Of a DNA stretch of 64,000 bases, positions 21,911 through 34,103 are shown one piece after another; positions within the stretch are counted from its first letter, which is position 1, and each line of letters opens with the position of its first letter. The position numbers and the translations under genes were made by a program. Below the pieces are notes generated by a model. It saw nothing but the letters and a program-made list of their open reading frames with translations. It had not been told where the DNA came from and ran no database searches. Origin of the DNA: Areca catechu (taxonomy: Eukaryota; Streptophyta; Magnoliopsida; Arecales; Arecaceae); the NCBI GenBank assembly GCA_021397845.1, contig CM038047.1:126462112-126526111 (forward strand). The letters run 5' to 3'.

Positions 21911-22118
21911 CACAAAAGTATATAATTTAGGGAGAACATTCATTCACAATCTAAATCATTCACAATCATTTAACCATATATCAAGTGAAACATGAGAAAA
22001 GAGATATATGTATATGTAAAGTGTCAGTACAAAGGTGATACATTACAAAAGTGCCAAAGCACACCAAAAATAGTATCACAATCAACAACAAAAAATATTA
22101 AACAATAAATCCTAAAAA

Positions 22119-23735
22119 TCAAAAGGATGGACTAGGATCATCATCACTAGGTTCATTTTCACTAGAAGAAGAACCAACCTCTAAAACACCTGGAGCAGGT
22201 TTAAATTTAGGGAACCAAGGTCTAAGGTCCCTAAGTCTAGTCCTAACAGGGGTTGAAGTCTTAGATGTTCTAGGTTTATATTTTGTTGGATGCTCTGAAG
22301 AAATCAAAATAGGTGTAGGCCGTCCAGAAGGAGGATCAACAAATAAAGCAAGGGTGCTGGTAGTCGATAAAATCTGCATCGTAGGAGTATCCGATATGGC
22401 AGTGCTCAGACCTTGAGTACCCGTACCAAGACCAATAGGAGTAGTAGATGTAGTAGGAATATCAGTAGAATGCTCTGCCTCTCCCTTTCCATAATCTGTA
22501 TCATGAATATCAGGTCCTGCTGAAGAAGGAGGAGGTGCATGCTGAATGACTGGCTATCCTGATCTATTGAACAATTGATAGAATCTCCTGGAAGCCATCT
22601 CTTATATCAAGTTGAAGTGCCAGTATCCTGGCATCCATCTCTACCCTGCCTCTCTATAGAGTAGAGATCTCATCTAGTATTAGCTATAACTTGCTATCAT
22701 CACCTGAACCATCTGCAGTAGATCCTCTCACAGGTAATGAGGTGTAGAAGGTGCTGGCTCAGATGGTCTAGCCTCGTCAGCCTATAGCGCAGCCTCAGCA
22801 TCCTATCCCTGACTAGTCTGGTCATCATCACCTGACTCCTCATTTGAATGTGTCACAGGTAGTCCTGAAGTCTTCCTGATCCAGTGCCCATCAACCTTCA
22901 GGAATCCCATCCAGATCAATGACTTAACATTATATATGTCTGTTTGAAGTAATGGCCTACTATCCTCACCAGACAAATCTACCTGAGCATCCTGAAAGAG
23001 CAATGTAAATACCATGGCATAAAGAAGACAGGCTCATGCCCTACGAGCAGCTTTCCACATCTGCGAAATCATGATATAAGGTAAGTTGAGGGCCTCCCCC
23101 TCAACCAAACATCTTATGAAAACAAGATCCCTCTCGCTCACCCAGCCAAACCTCCCATTTCAGGGTAGATAAATATGATTGATAATATTATGAATCATCC
23201 TCATCTCCAAAGAAAGTTGAATAGCCCTGACATGTACCACACCAATAACATCATTCCTCTCAAGAATTATCCTTAAAGTCTTTTGTTTTTCCTTTAATAC
23301 CAAAAAGCTTTCTCCTTCTTTAGGTATTTGAAGAATGTCACTTAATTTCTACTCATTTATCTTGATATGCTTCCCTTTCACAATTGATTCCACATGAAAA
23401 GCACCAAGGAACATATTTTCAAAGAACTGTCTTACTAAATTTGGAAATATAGGTAAATTTAACAAGCAAAATGATTTTCAAACTTGTGCAATGAGCCAAT
23501 CACCAACTCTCAAATTTTCTTGCTCTAAAAAAGTAAAATCAACACAACTTCCGAAAGTAACTTACCTATTACCCATTAGAATAACCTATCTTGGAGATTC
23601 CGAAGCCTCTTCATGTTCCTCTTGTGGCTCTTCCATGGGATTTGAAGTATCAAGCCTCCTCTTGGTTCTTCTCTCCTCTTCTACGGTTCACACAACCTTC
23701 CTTGGTCTCTTCCCTATGGCTTTCTTAGGTGCCAT
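22119..23735 (-). pseudogene. Extra 3' ORF of D (env-like position)
   Basis: Starts ATG 23733-23735 with a basic N-terminus (MAPKKAIGKRPRKVV), which could be a nuclear signal. It then gives a degenerate globular part (LVRQFFENMFLGAFHVESIV, NGRFGWVSERDLVFIRCLVEG, ALNLPYIMISQMWKAARRA, AMVFTLLFQDAQVDLSGED) and an acidic, Ser/Pro-rich tail ending PSPSF. The middle resembles the putative plant transposon protein domain seen in plant retroelement ORFs. No signal peptide or membrane segment is evident, so an envelope role is not supported. It carries ten or more stops. The domain match is from memory and needs a profile search. Confidence 0.6.
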
Positions 23736-24089
23736 TTGGTTGGATTAGGGTTTAGGAAAGGTTTAGAGGAGTTCTAAGGTTTTTCCTAGGTTTGGAATAG
23801 GGAACGGTTGAAGTAGAATATGAAGGATAGAAAGAAAATAAGATTTGAAACCTAACGATGCCCTATTTAAAAAAGGTTGGCCCGACTTTCAAGTTGGCTC
23901 GACAAAGCAATAGGGTGGTCGAGTCAGCTCGAGCACAAATTAAGGTAAAAGATCAGAAAATAAAAAGTAAAATTCTATAGGTTCCTTAGCACTAGAGAAG
24001 GTGGTCATAAGCTCTAAAGAGAATTTTGAATCATCTAAATAATTTTCCTTATTTTTGAAAAATTAGTTCAAAATTCTTAATATGGTTCA
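23736..24089. other. Spacer of D, no gene
   Basis: Between the extra ORF and RNase H. It contains isolated palindrome-like motifs (GTCGAGTCAGCTCGAG near 23919) resembling those in the LTRs. Nothing else is seen. Confidence 0.5.
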
Positions 24090-24665
24090 CATGGCCTAAG
24101 TCACCTCTAATCTTTTCAAATCTATCTTGGCTAATAGGTTTGGTAAAAATATCAGCAAGTTGATCTTCTGTAGGCACAAATTCTAATTCTACAACATTAT
24201 TCAAAACATGGTCTCTAATGAAATGATGCCTAATTTTTATATGCTTAGTTCTAGAATGCTGAATTGGATTCTAGATAAATAAATAGCACTAGTGTTATCA
24301 CATTTAATAGAAATTTTAGACTGGATAACACCATAATCTTCTTGTTATTGCTTGATCCACAATACTTGTGCACAACAGCTCTCCACAGCCATATATTCTA
24401 TCTCAGCAATAGACAGTGCTACAGAGTTCTCTTTACGACAGTGCCATGAGATCAAGTTAACACCTAGAAATTGACAAGTAGCACTTATACTCTTTCTATC
24501 AATCTTACAGCCATCATAATCAGCATTAGAATAACTAATTAACTTTAAAGATGAATTCTTAGAGTACCATAGTCCTAAATTATATGTGCCTTTAAGATAC
24601 TTAATGATTCTTTTAACAGCAACAATGTATGACTTTTTTGGATTTGATTGAAAACATGCACACAT
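24090..24665 (-). pseudogene. RNase H domain of D
   Basis: Open part 24345-24665: KRIIKYLKGTYNLGLWYS, SYSNADYDGCKIDRKSIS (first Asp region), ISWHCRKENSVALSIAEIEYMA (Glu) and AQVLWIKQ. After a TAA the third motif KCDNTSAIYLS remains, then a decayed end. Copia RNase H of normal order, dead. Confidence 0.8.
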
Positions 24666-25900
24666 ACAAACACTAATACAATATCAGGTCTACTGGAAAT
24701 TAAATAAAGTAAACAACCAATCATACCTCTATACAATTTTTAATCAACAGTTATGCCATTTTCATCTTTATCAAGTCTGCAAGCAGGATTCATGGGTGTT
24801 CCAACTTTTTTGCTGGATTCAATGCCAAACTTTTTGATAATCTCTTTAAGATATTTGGCTTGGTTGATCAGAATTCCTTCCTTTGATTATTTGATTTGAA
24901 GCCCGAGGAAGTAACTTAGCTCATCCATTAAACTCATTTCGAATTCATCCTACATCAACTTAGAAAAATCTTGACACAAAGATTCATCAGTAGATCCAAA
25001 TATTATATGATCAACATAAATTTGAACAACTAAAATATCATTATCTTTCTTTTGAATAAACAAGATAGTATCAACATTACCTCTTATAAAATCATTTTAA
25101 TTAAAAACTTGCTTAATCTGTCATACCAGGCTCTAAGTACCTATTTAAGACCATATAAAGCTTTATTCAACTTAAAAACATGATTTGGAAATGTGTGATC
25201 GATAAAACCAGGTGATTGTTTGATAAAAACTTCTTCAGAAGGAAAACCATTTAGAAAAGCACTCTTTACGTCCATTTGAAATAATTTAAAGTTTATAAAA
25301 TATGCATATGCCAAGAGTAATCTAATAGCCTCTAGCCTAGTTAGTGATGCATAGGTCTCATCAAAATCTATTCCCTCTTCTTGATTGTAACCTTGAGCTA
25401 CCAGTCTAGCCTTATTCCTAATTACATTGCCTTGCTCATCTAGCTTTTTTTTATAAACCCATCTAGTGCCTATAATAGGGTAGTCATTTGGTCTTTCTAC
25501 AAGTGTCTAAATATTATTTCTCATAAATTGGTATAACTTATCATGCATGACAACATCCAATTAGGGTCGGTTTCAACTTCTTCTATAGTGTATGGTTTTA
25601 CATGAGATATAAAAGCAATCAAATCATGTGCATCCCTGTGTGAAGCTCTGGTTCTAACACCTTGAGATGGATCTCCTATAATAAGTTCTTTAGGATATGA
25701 GTGTACATACCTCCATTCTTTAGGTATATCATCATGATCTTTGCTTATCTCTTCTTCATGTTATTCACTTGTTTGTTTGTCTTTGATATCAAATCCTTCA
25801 GTCCATGTTCTAGTGTACCTATATCATCATTAGCACAATCTTCTTTTCTAGAAGATGTCATGTTACTTTCATTGGAAACAACATAAATTTATTCTTCCAT
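24666..25900 (-). pseudogene. Reverse transcriptase of D
   Basis: Copia RT in pieces across several stops and frame changes. The catalytic box reads YVDH instead of YVDD (about 25008-25022), so the second catalytic Asp is lost. No open stretch above about 60 codons remains. Confidence 0.7.
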
Positions 25901-26701
25901 AGTTAAAGTTCTTTTATTAAAAACTTAGTAGGCTTTGCTATTTGTAGAATAACCAAGAAAGATAGCCTCATCGGATTTCGCCTCAAACTTACCAAGATTT
26001 TCTTTACCATTATTAAGAACAAAACATTTGAAACCGAAAACATGAAAGTAGTTGTTATTAGGCTTTCTATTGTTCCACAGTTCATAGGAGATTTTTCTTA
26101 TAATAGGTCTAATTAAAACTCTGTTTAAAATATAGCAAGCAGTATTTACAGCTTCTGTCCAAAAGTGTTTTGGAAGATTTCCTTCACAAAGCATTATTCT
26201 AGATATTTTTTCCAAAGTTCTATTCTTTCTCTTTGCAACACCATTTTGCTATGGTGTTCTAGGATCTGAGAAGTTGTGATCAATACCGTGCTTTGTATAA
26301 AAGTGATCAAAATATTGATTTTCAAATTTTGTACCATGATCACTACGAATAGAAATAACACAAAGATTTTTCAAGTTTGAAACTCTTTTATAAAACTTTT
26401 TGAATACCTTAAAAGTTTCATCTTTATGTGCAATGAATAAAACCCATGTGTATCTTGAAAAATCATCTACAATCATAAGGCCATAATTCATACCACCAAG
26501 GCTTGTTGTCCTAGTAGGTCCGAATAGGTCCATGTGAAGTAGCTCTAAGGGTCTAGTAGTAGAAACAATATTTTTGGATTTAAAACTCTCCCTCACATGC
26601 TTTCCTAATTGACATGCATCACAGACATAATCAAAATTTACCTTAAACTTTGGCAAACTTTTAACCAAATCTTTTGAAATAAGTTTTGCAATGGTATCCA
26701 A
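25901..26701 (-). pseudogene. Integrase of D
   Basis: Two open stretches. 26249-26701 has the zinc-finger end (CDACQLGKHVRESF), LLHMDLFGPTRT and DDFSRYTWVLF with the first Asp, then RSDHGTKFEN with the second. 25925-26215 continues with LPKHFWTEAVNTACYILNR and AIFLGYSTNSKAY. A stop lies just after DPRTP at 26249. Confidence 0.82.
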
Positions 26702-26716
26702 ACTAGCATGTCCAAG

Positions 26717-27150
26717 TCATCTATGCCATAGTAAACTTGATTCTTTGCTCTTATCATTCTTTGCCACAAGACTTGAATTGCTTGATATAGCTAGATCATT
26801 AAGATCTACTACGTAAATATTACCAAGTCTATGTCCAATGAATTTGGTGCTAGAGTCAAGAGGATCAACTACTATACACATTGAAAACTTGAAGAAAATA
26901 TTAAAACCAATATCACAAAGTTGACTGAAGCTTAAAAAATTATGCTTTAATTTCTTTACAAGCAGTACATTCTCAATAAAGGTAGAAGGAGTAATTTTTA
27001 TTTTACCAATACCGATTATCCTTCCTTTACGATTATCACCAAAGGTTACCATTCCACCATCTTTTTGTTTTAGGATGAAGAATTGATCAATATCACCTAT
27101 CATGTGTCTTGAACAGTCACTATCAAGGTATCATCTTTTTTTTATATTTG
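26717..27150 (-). pseudogene. Protease and GAG-pre-integrase region of D
   Basis: The copia protease motif DSGCSRHM reads DSDCSRHM here, and the Trp codon two residues before it is a TGA. Downstream are GDNRKGRIIGIGKI, VLLVKKLKHNFLSFSQLCD and LLWHR of the GAG-pre-integrase domain. The mutated Gly next to the catalytic Asp would abolish cleavage. Confidence 0.75.
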
Positions 27151-27284
27151 TGGCTGCAAGACATCCCTGCAAAATAATCAAGTAATAGATTTAGGTACTC
27201 AAGCTTTCTTGGATCCTTGCAAGTTAGTGGGATTGGTTCCTTTTGGAACCCAAATTTTCATAATTTTTTTTTTGCCATTATATT

Positions 27285-28947
27285 TCAAATGACACTCAAA
27301 TGCTTTATGACCAACATTATTACAAGCATAGCAGATAATTTTTGGCTTTGAATAAGAAGTGTATGATGATGCAAACTTTGGTTTAAATTACCTTGATGCA
27401 ATGAACATAGGAGCATAAGATGTGGATGCAGAAAATGTATTTGAATTTGAACTTTTATAATCAATTCCAAACTTGTTATTTGCATCTCTTTGATCTTTCA
27501 AAATCAATTCAAGTTTGTTAGAGCTTAAAGTTAATTTTTCAACCAATGGTTTAAGCTTTTGAACTTCCTTTTGCAAATCAGTATTTCTATTTTGCAAAAT
27601 TTTGTTCTTTTCAAGAAGTTCTTCCATTTCAAATTGAGTTGTCTTAAGTCTTTCACAAATCAAACATATTTCTCTTTGTAGAATTTTATTTCTTCCACCA
27701 ATTTTATTTTTATCTTTTTCAATCTATCATAATTAATTTTTAAATTCTTCATTTTCAAACAAGTTTTTTTGTATTCTACCAATAATTTATAAAAAGTAGT
27801 ATGAAGCCCATCAGATATAAATTCTAAATTAGGTTCAGAAGTTGTTATCTCATCCTCCAAACCCATAAGGCAGATTTGAGTAGTTATATTGTATCTTCAT
27901 TTTCTCTAGTTGATGTAGATTCATCACTATCGCTCCATGCCGCAAGCATTGACTTCTTTTTCTTTCTTTTAATCATCTTTTTCTTTATCTCTAGATAATC
28001 AAGACATATATGTCTTGCTTTCTTACATTCATAACAAATAGGAGATTGATCCATGTCCTTATCCTTTTCTTTATCTTTTTCTCTTTCTTTTCCAAATTCC
28101 TCTTTTTTGAATTGCTTTCTCCATCTATTTATTCTTCTTCTGCCCATAAATCTTTTGAATTTTCTTATTACTAGGTGATTTCATCATTTTCCAATTCATC
28201 ATCATCATATGTATCTGAATCTTCATCTTTGTCCGCTTCTGTTGCCTTAAATGCTATAGCCTTTTTCCTTTTTGAATCATCATCTGTTCTTTATTTCAAG
28301 GCTAGCTCATGAGTAATCAATGATTCCAGCAACTCATCCAATGGTAGGGTGTTCAAGTCCTTTGCCTTTTGAATTGCTGTGACTTTCGCTTCCCATTTAT
28401 CTGACAAAGATCTCAAAACTTTTTGGACTAGATCAGCATTAGTATAAGTCCTACCAAGACTTTTAAGATCATTTATAATATTAGTAAAATATGTATACAT
28501 AGCAGATATAGTTTCACTAGGATCCACTTTGAACATTGCATAATTATGCACAAGAAGATTGATTTTTGAAGTTTTAACTTGTGATGTGCTATTGTGTGTG
28601 ATCTCAAGCTAATCCCAAATTTTTTTAGCAGAATTGCAAATGGAAATTTTGTTAAACTCATTTAGGTCTAAAGCATAATAAAGTAAGTTCATAGCTTTGG
28701 CATTCAGCTTGACAAATTTCACATCATTTTCATCCCATTCTTCTTCCGGTTTGGGAAACTCAATATCATTAATTCTAATAATGGGTATGTGAGGTCCTTT
28801 TAGAATTATTTTCCATAAGTGAAAGTCTATGGCTTGAATGTATATTTTCATCCTAGCCTTCCAATATGCGTAACTGGTTCCAGTGAAAAGTGGAGGTCGA
28901 TTTGTGGATTATCCTTCGGCCAAAGAAGTGCTCATGGGATGTGCCAT
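27285..28947 (-). pseudogene. gag of D
   Basis: Start ATG 28945-28947 (MAHPMSTSLAEG), then a TAA, then PPLFTGTSYAYWKARMKIYI typical of copia gag N-termini. The capsid-like region is in 28291-28851 (DELLESLITHELALK). The zinc knuckle reads CYECKKARHICLDY, with the last Cys replaced by Tyr. A coiled-coil-rich C-part (27388-27866: TTQFEMEELLEKNKILQNRN) follows; a long coiled coil after the knuckle is usual for Sirevirus gag. Confidence 0.8.
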
Positions 28948-28980
28948 CATACTTTACTCTAAGGAATTTTCAGAGACTCT

Positions 28981-28992
28981 GCTCTGATAGCA
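28981..28992 (-). other. Primer-binding site of D
   Basis: Minus strand TGCTATCAGAGC, one base different from the initiator tRNA-Met complement TGGTATCAGAGC, two bases from the LTR. Confidence 0.7.
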
Positions 28993-28994
28993 CT

Positions 28995-30636
28995 TGTTGC
29001 CTAGGTAGCTTTCCAAGAGGGGGGTGAATTGGTATTATGATAACTTTAGCAAGAATGTGCAATTTAAAATCCTTTTAGTATTGTGGTGAAATATGCAATG
29101 TGGAAGCAAGTAAATAAACACAATGAAGTTAAACAATCACAATCACAAATACAAGAAATTTAGAGTGGTTCGGAGCAACCCGCTCCTACATCCTCTATCC
29201 AAGAACCACTTGAGAATTCCACTATATCCCCCACCGGAAGATAGTCGGATTATTTTACCAGGCTTATAATCCAAACCTATACACTTTAGTTTTAGCAGGA
29301 ACACCAAAAAAAACCTCACTTGGTTTTAACACATGCTAACCAAGAACCTAAATCCCTTTGGTTTTTAGAACCGGGCTCACCGAAGAAAACCAACTCTTGG
29401 TTTATACTAGGATCACCAAGAAATCCAACTTAGGTTTTGAAAGGCTCACCTAAAAACCTTTAACTCTCTCTTAAAACACAGTCCCTTGCTATTCTTAGAG
29501 AGAAAACAAGATGAATCAAATGAATAAAGCAACTATACAACAAACCAAACTTGTTTGAGTGTTGCCGATGAAGATCAAATTGATGCGTAGCTTTGAATGC
29601 TCTTTAATATTCTTCAAGCTACTTCTTTTATTCTTCAAAAAGTTGGATTCAATGATGAAGATCAGTTGGTGAAGCTTTGAATCTTTTCTTGAATGCTTTT
29701 GAAATGAGTTGGTGAAAGACTTAAAAATTCTTCAACATCCAAAGGATAATCAATAAATAAATCTTTCAAGAATTGTTTAAACCTTCATAAATACTCCCTT
29801 TTATAGTCTTCAATCAAAAATAGCCATTGTAAGGCTTAGGAAACTGAAATAGAGCTGTTGGAGGGCTTTTGGAATTAAAAAATATGATTTTACAACTAGC
29901 CGTTAGACTGCAAAATCCCATCACTCGAGTCGACTCGAGATCCATGAGTTGGCTCTTAGTCTCAGACTATCCAAATAAAAATTCTATGCGAGTCAACTTT
30001 TTAGGGTTGATTCGACTCGAACTCTCAATCAATGGAAAATCAAATTCTGCTTGAGTCAGCTCTTCAAGGCTGAGTCGGCTTGAAGTCATAGTCACCAACA
30101 AAAATACTCTAGATGAGTTGGCTCTTCTGGGCTTGAGTCAGCTCGAGGTCTTAGTTACTAAAAATATGAGTTCTTCATTGAGTTGGCTCTTGAGGCTTGA
30201 GTCAGCTCGAGGTACTGAAACTCTGAATTTTTTGTGCCATGCCAAAATAGGAGTCGACTCTTGATCTATGAGTTGGCTCTTACAAAAATTCTTTTTATGC
30301 TTCAAAACTTCTCCAAACTTCATCAATTCAAGGTGCCAACAAGAGCAAGTCTTCCAAGAAGCTTCAAAGAGCTAGCAAAAAGAGTTCTAACCTGCCTACT
30401 CTCATTTTTACAATTTTAGAGCCCTTTTTACAAGATTACATTAATGAAAGATTAGGGCTTTACAACTTGAAGTAAATAAGAGTTCATACAATGTTGGAAT
30501 ATCTTTCAACTAGATAGAAAACAAATTGATGTAAAGATAAACAATTTCCTGCACAACTTCTTGAGAAATTGAAAGAATTAGTAAAGCATACATGCTCTAA
30601 TATTTTGTAACATCAAAATCATTGCAGGGGTCAACA
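28995..30636 (-). repeat. 5' LTR of D (1642 bp)
   Basis: Plus-strand start TGTTGCCTAGGTAGC, end GGGGTCAACA. Pair of 19969-21575. Palindrome-type repeats lie at about 29920-30285. Confidence 0.9.
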
Positions 30637-30799
30637 TGATTTTTTTTTAAGATTAACAGAGGATTAATAAAATATTATCAAAAAACTTATTTCTAATTTT
30701 TTGAATTTTTTTAGATTGGTTTTTAAGCAATTTAATTTCAGCCTAGTTCTAAATATACAAAAATTTCAGAACTAGAAGTTAAACCCTAGCTTAACCTTC

Positions 30800-30811
30800 G
30801 CTCTGATACCC
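30800..30811 (-). other. Primer-binding site of C
   Basis: Minus strand GGGTATCAGAGC (one mismatch to TGGTATCAGAGC), four bases from the LTR start at 30816. The leader to its left continues that of C across D, so the site belongs to C. Confidence 0.7.
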
Positions 30812-30815
30812 AAAA

Positions 30816-32554
30816 TGATGCCGGATGATAATTAAAACTAAATTACTGATATTAAGATCTAATTAGTAGAGAAAATATCGATTAATTTTTTTTTATATTT
30901 TTTCCAGATTTTAAAGAAGACTCAAAGGAGACAATAAAATAAACTAGTTCTAGTTAATTACCTGCAAGTAAACCTACAAAGTGATGTGGGATGACTCTAA
31001 GAATGCTAAATATGGAGTAAAAGTAGTAAACTAATTTTTTTGTAATTTTTAGATTTAGGTTTGATGGCTAATTTCTCAAAGCAAAGTGAAGAACTAGCAG
31101 GTATTCAGCAATTCTAAGAATCAACTTGTCGCAGGCTGAATCTTGCAAGATAACTAAAAGACAGGACCCAAAAATTGAAGAATTCCTAGCTTATTATAGT
31201 TAACTTCAAGCAAATCAGATAATAAGTGAAGGAAAGGTTTCATACCAGTCACAGATGATAATATCAGTAGTAGAAGAGATAACTCACAACTATGATTGGA
31301 GCCTAGAAGAAGAAGCCTTGTTTCCCTCGAATCTGATGGCTGATCTGGGTGGTCCGGGCAGCAAAGAAGGCCTCCTCAGGGGAGGGGAAGCACCTCAGGA
31401 ATCTTTCAAAATGTCAAGGGTCAATCAAAATAGCAAGTAAGAAAAAGAAAGAAAACTAGGTTTAAAAGAAATCAGGTTAGGGATTAGAAGCTGGGCTGTT
31501 TGAAGCTTGTTGAAGATCTCCTTGCTTGGTGGCCTAGGGCACTCCTCCTTGGACGTGTGAAGGCTTGGATGGCAGTGATTTAGGGCATGGAAGGATGCTA
31601 GGGCAGCAAGGAATTCGTCTAAGTTCAAGAACACAAACCAAAGAACCAAAACAAAACACCAACACAGGATAATAACTCAAAATCTTAACAAGTTATATTC
31701 ATAAAAAAGAGATGCTTACAAGAGGGGAAGGGGTGGGGTATTTATAGAGTTCCCATACCCTCACTAATCATGGTTACACTTGGGTTACAAGTCCTCTTCC
31801 AAATTGGAATACAAGTCCTTTCCTAGCTAGGTTAGAATTATAAAGTTTAAAAGGATTAGAAATCCAAACTAGGTTAGGAATAAACTTGGTCTTCTCCTTC
31901 TTCTCTTCAACTTGGACTTGATCAAACCTCTTTGGACATGGTCAACACTTCTAGGACACCTAGGGGGGCATGTTGGGCCTCTAGGAGCAGCAAGCGACCG
32001 GTCCAAAGGAGCTTGGGTGCATGGGTTTGGGCCTCTGGAAGCTGGGGTGGCCTAGTAGCCTAGTAGCAGGAATATTCCCTGGAATCTTGCTTCTTAAGGG
32101 CTTGGGCATGGCACCTGGGCTTGATTTCTTTGAGCTGGGATGTAGGTGGACCTCTGGAATTATGGATGCCCTAGTTTTGGAATATGCTCTGCAATCTGGA
32201 GATGAATCTGGGCATCTGGAGGACATCTGGAAAGAATCAGTATTTTTGGAAACATCTTGGATTTGGATTGTTACACAAAATCCAATGGGCTGATGTAGCG
32301 GCCTCTAACTCCTGGATGTGGTCTGGTGGAACTTTAAAATAGGGTAACCTCCTCTCTTGTATAAAAATCAGGCTCATACTGGACTCATAACTGATGTACA
32401 GGACTTAAAATACTGATTGGGTTGAGGATTAAGACAAATCAACAAACCTCAACTTATTACAGGACTCAATTCTAGTTGATTACAAAATTTGACACATGGC
32501 TAGGTAATCCAAATAGGGCCCAGTAATCTATGTTTGATCCTGGTGCCCCCACCA
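30816..32554 (-). repeat. LTR lying between C and E (1739 bp)
   Basis: Plus-strand start TGATGCCGG at the PBS of C, end CACCA at the polypurine tract of E (minus-strand start TGGTGGGGGCACCA). By position it is both the 5' LTR of C and the 3' LTR of E. The visible U3 end of the 3' LTR of C (16000-16366) does not look like it. No gene inside. A TATA-like sequence lies near 31740 on the minus strand. Confidence 0.65.
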
Positions 32555-33252
32555 ATTCTCTTGGGGTGGGAGGAACTTGACCCCGTCGAGTGTGGGATAA
32601 CATGGCTCTCACGGTGCTCGAGTAGGTCTGGGTTGAGGCACTGCAGATCCTCATGGGTGATCTACGAGTCCTCAGATTCTGTCCGACCTTGCCACCGGAT
32701 CAAGTAACTCTGATAGCCATGATTTCGGGTACATATGGCTTGATCATCCAATATTCTTTTGATCTTTTCCTCATTTTTTGGCCAATTGGTTGGTGGACAC
32801 TCTGGGGTAGGCTCACTCTCAAGGAAAGGGATAGGTCCAAAAGGCTTACTGGGAATCGCTGCTGGCTCCCTATCCTCTACAAGATCTGAGATGCTGAAGG
32901 TGGAACTAATGCCTAAGTCGGGTGGTAACTCAAGCACATAGGCATTGGGTCCAACTCTCTTGATTATCTTAAATGGGCCAGCTCAACGAGCATGAAGTTT
33001 CTTTACGGTCCCTGGAGGGAACCGTTCAGGCCTAAGCCTGATCATCACAAAATCCCTTGCGAAAAACTCTTTAGCTCTTTTTTGAGAATTAGCCAAGTTC
33101 TTATATAGTTCATTACTTAGGTTTATCTTTTGGCTAATTTCTTTATGTAGTTCCCTAACATGCTGTGCAAAAGACTCGGCTAACTCAAAAACTCGTGCAT
33201 GTGAGGGTAAGGGGATTAGATCAAGAGGTTTATTTGGTTTGTATGCATGCAC
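32510..33252 (-). pseudogene. Integrase C-terminus and chromodomain of E
   Basis: Open parts are 32983-33252 (PNKPLDLIPLPSHARV, DFVMIRLRPERFPPGTVKKL) and 32662-32937 (LELPPDLGISSTFSISDLVE, ILDDQAICTRNHGYQSYLI, RWQGRTESEDS). The chromodomain Trp in SWI is a stop. The frame ends in the LTR at 32510-32512. Confidence 0.8.
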
Positions 33253-34103
33253 AACCTCAAAAGGACTCTTCCCTATGGACCTATTAACAGAACTATTGTA
33301 AGCAAATTTAGCTCAGGGTAACAATAGGTCCCAATTTCCCGTGTGTTCACCTACAAGGCATCTAAGAAGGTTTCTTAAGCTTCTGTTCCCTACCTTGGTT
33401 TGACCATCAGTCTGTGGGTGGTAAATGATGGAAAATTTTAATTTGGTTCCTAATAAGTGCCAAAGGGTCTTCCAAAAGTAATTGGTAAAGCGAACATCCC
33501 TATCTGACACTATTGTCTAGGTAATCCATGTAGTCTAACCACCTGGTCAAGGAAAAGATGGGCTACTCTAGATGTGTCAAAGGTTTGATAGCAGGGTATA
33601 AAATGGGCTAATTTAGAAAACCTATCGACCACTACAAATATTGAATCATGTTTTTTAAGGGTCTTTGGTAGGCCTAAAACAATGTCCATGCTTAAGTCCT
33701 GCCATGGACGGTCTGATATGGGTAGAGGGGTATATAATCCAGTATTTTGTTTCTGCTATTTTACAACAGCACAGGTTCTATATCTAAACACTATATTGGC
33801 AACGTCCCTCTTCAAACTAGGCCAAAAGAACTGGTTCTCTACAGCTAAGATAGTCTTATTTTTTCAAAAATGACCAGCAAGGCCACCAGCATGGGTTTCC
33901 CAAACTAAGAATTCTCTAAGTGAGGTTCTCGGAATACAAAGCCTATTGTTCTTAAACAAATAACCATCTTGAAGGGTATATTCACTATGGGTACTAGATG
34001 GTCCTTGGGCTAAGGATTGGACAATGTCACTAAAATCTGGATTGGTTGCATATTCATCTTTTAACCTATCAAATCCAATGACTTCAGTGCTAATGGTATT
34101 CAA
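33253..34103 (-). pseudogene. Integrase finger and core of E
   Basis: Zinc-finger start at 33864-34103 (ETHAGGLAGHF) with the Cys pair just downstream. The core at 33313-33510 holds SDRDVRFTNYFWKTLWHLLG and YHPQTDGQTKV, where the catalytic Glu of QTE is Lys. Frameshifts and stops lie between the pieces. Confidence 0.75.

Larger units (their letters stand above)
19969..30636 (-). mobile_element. Element D: decayed Sirevirus-type Ty1/copia element
   Basis: 10,668 bp. LTRs are at 19969-21575 and 28995-30636, with termini TGTT...CAACA. An imperfect TSD, CGATT (19964-19968) versus TGATT (30637-30641), fits an old insertion. Order on the minus strand: gag, PR, IN, RT, RNase H, a long 3' region with an extra ORF, several polypurine tracts and the LTR. 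Palindromic repeats in the LTR, repeated polypurine tracts and an extra 3' ORF are known traits of Sireviruses. By eye the LTRs differ at roughly one base in eight over the first 200 bp. Confidence 0.9.
7554..30811 (-). mobile_element. Element C: non-autonomous chromovirus derivative (interrupted)
   Basis: Minus-strand element whose pieces are 7554-7911, 16000-19968 and 30642-30811. It is interrupted by B (7912-15999) and D (19969-30636). Reading on the minus strand: PBS, leader, gag, protease, an unrecognised coding segment where RT, RNase H and the integrase core should be, a short integrase remnant, chromodomain and 3' LTR. The 3' LTR continues off the left edge beyond A. Its 5' LTR is problematic (see 30816-32554). 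Confidence 0.65.
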
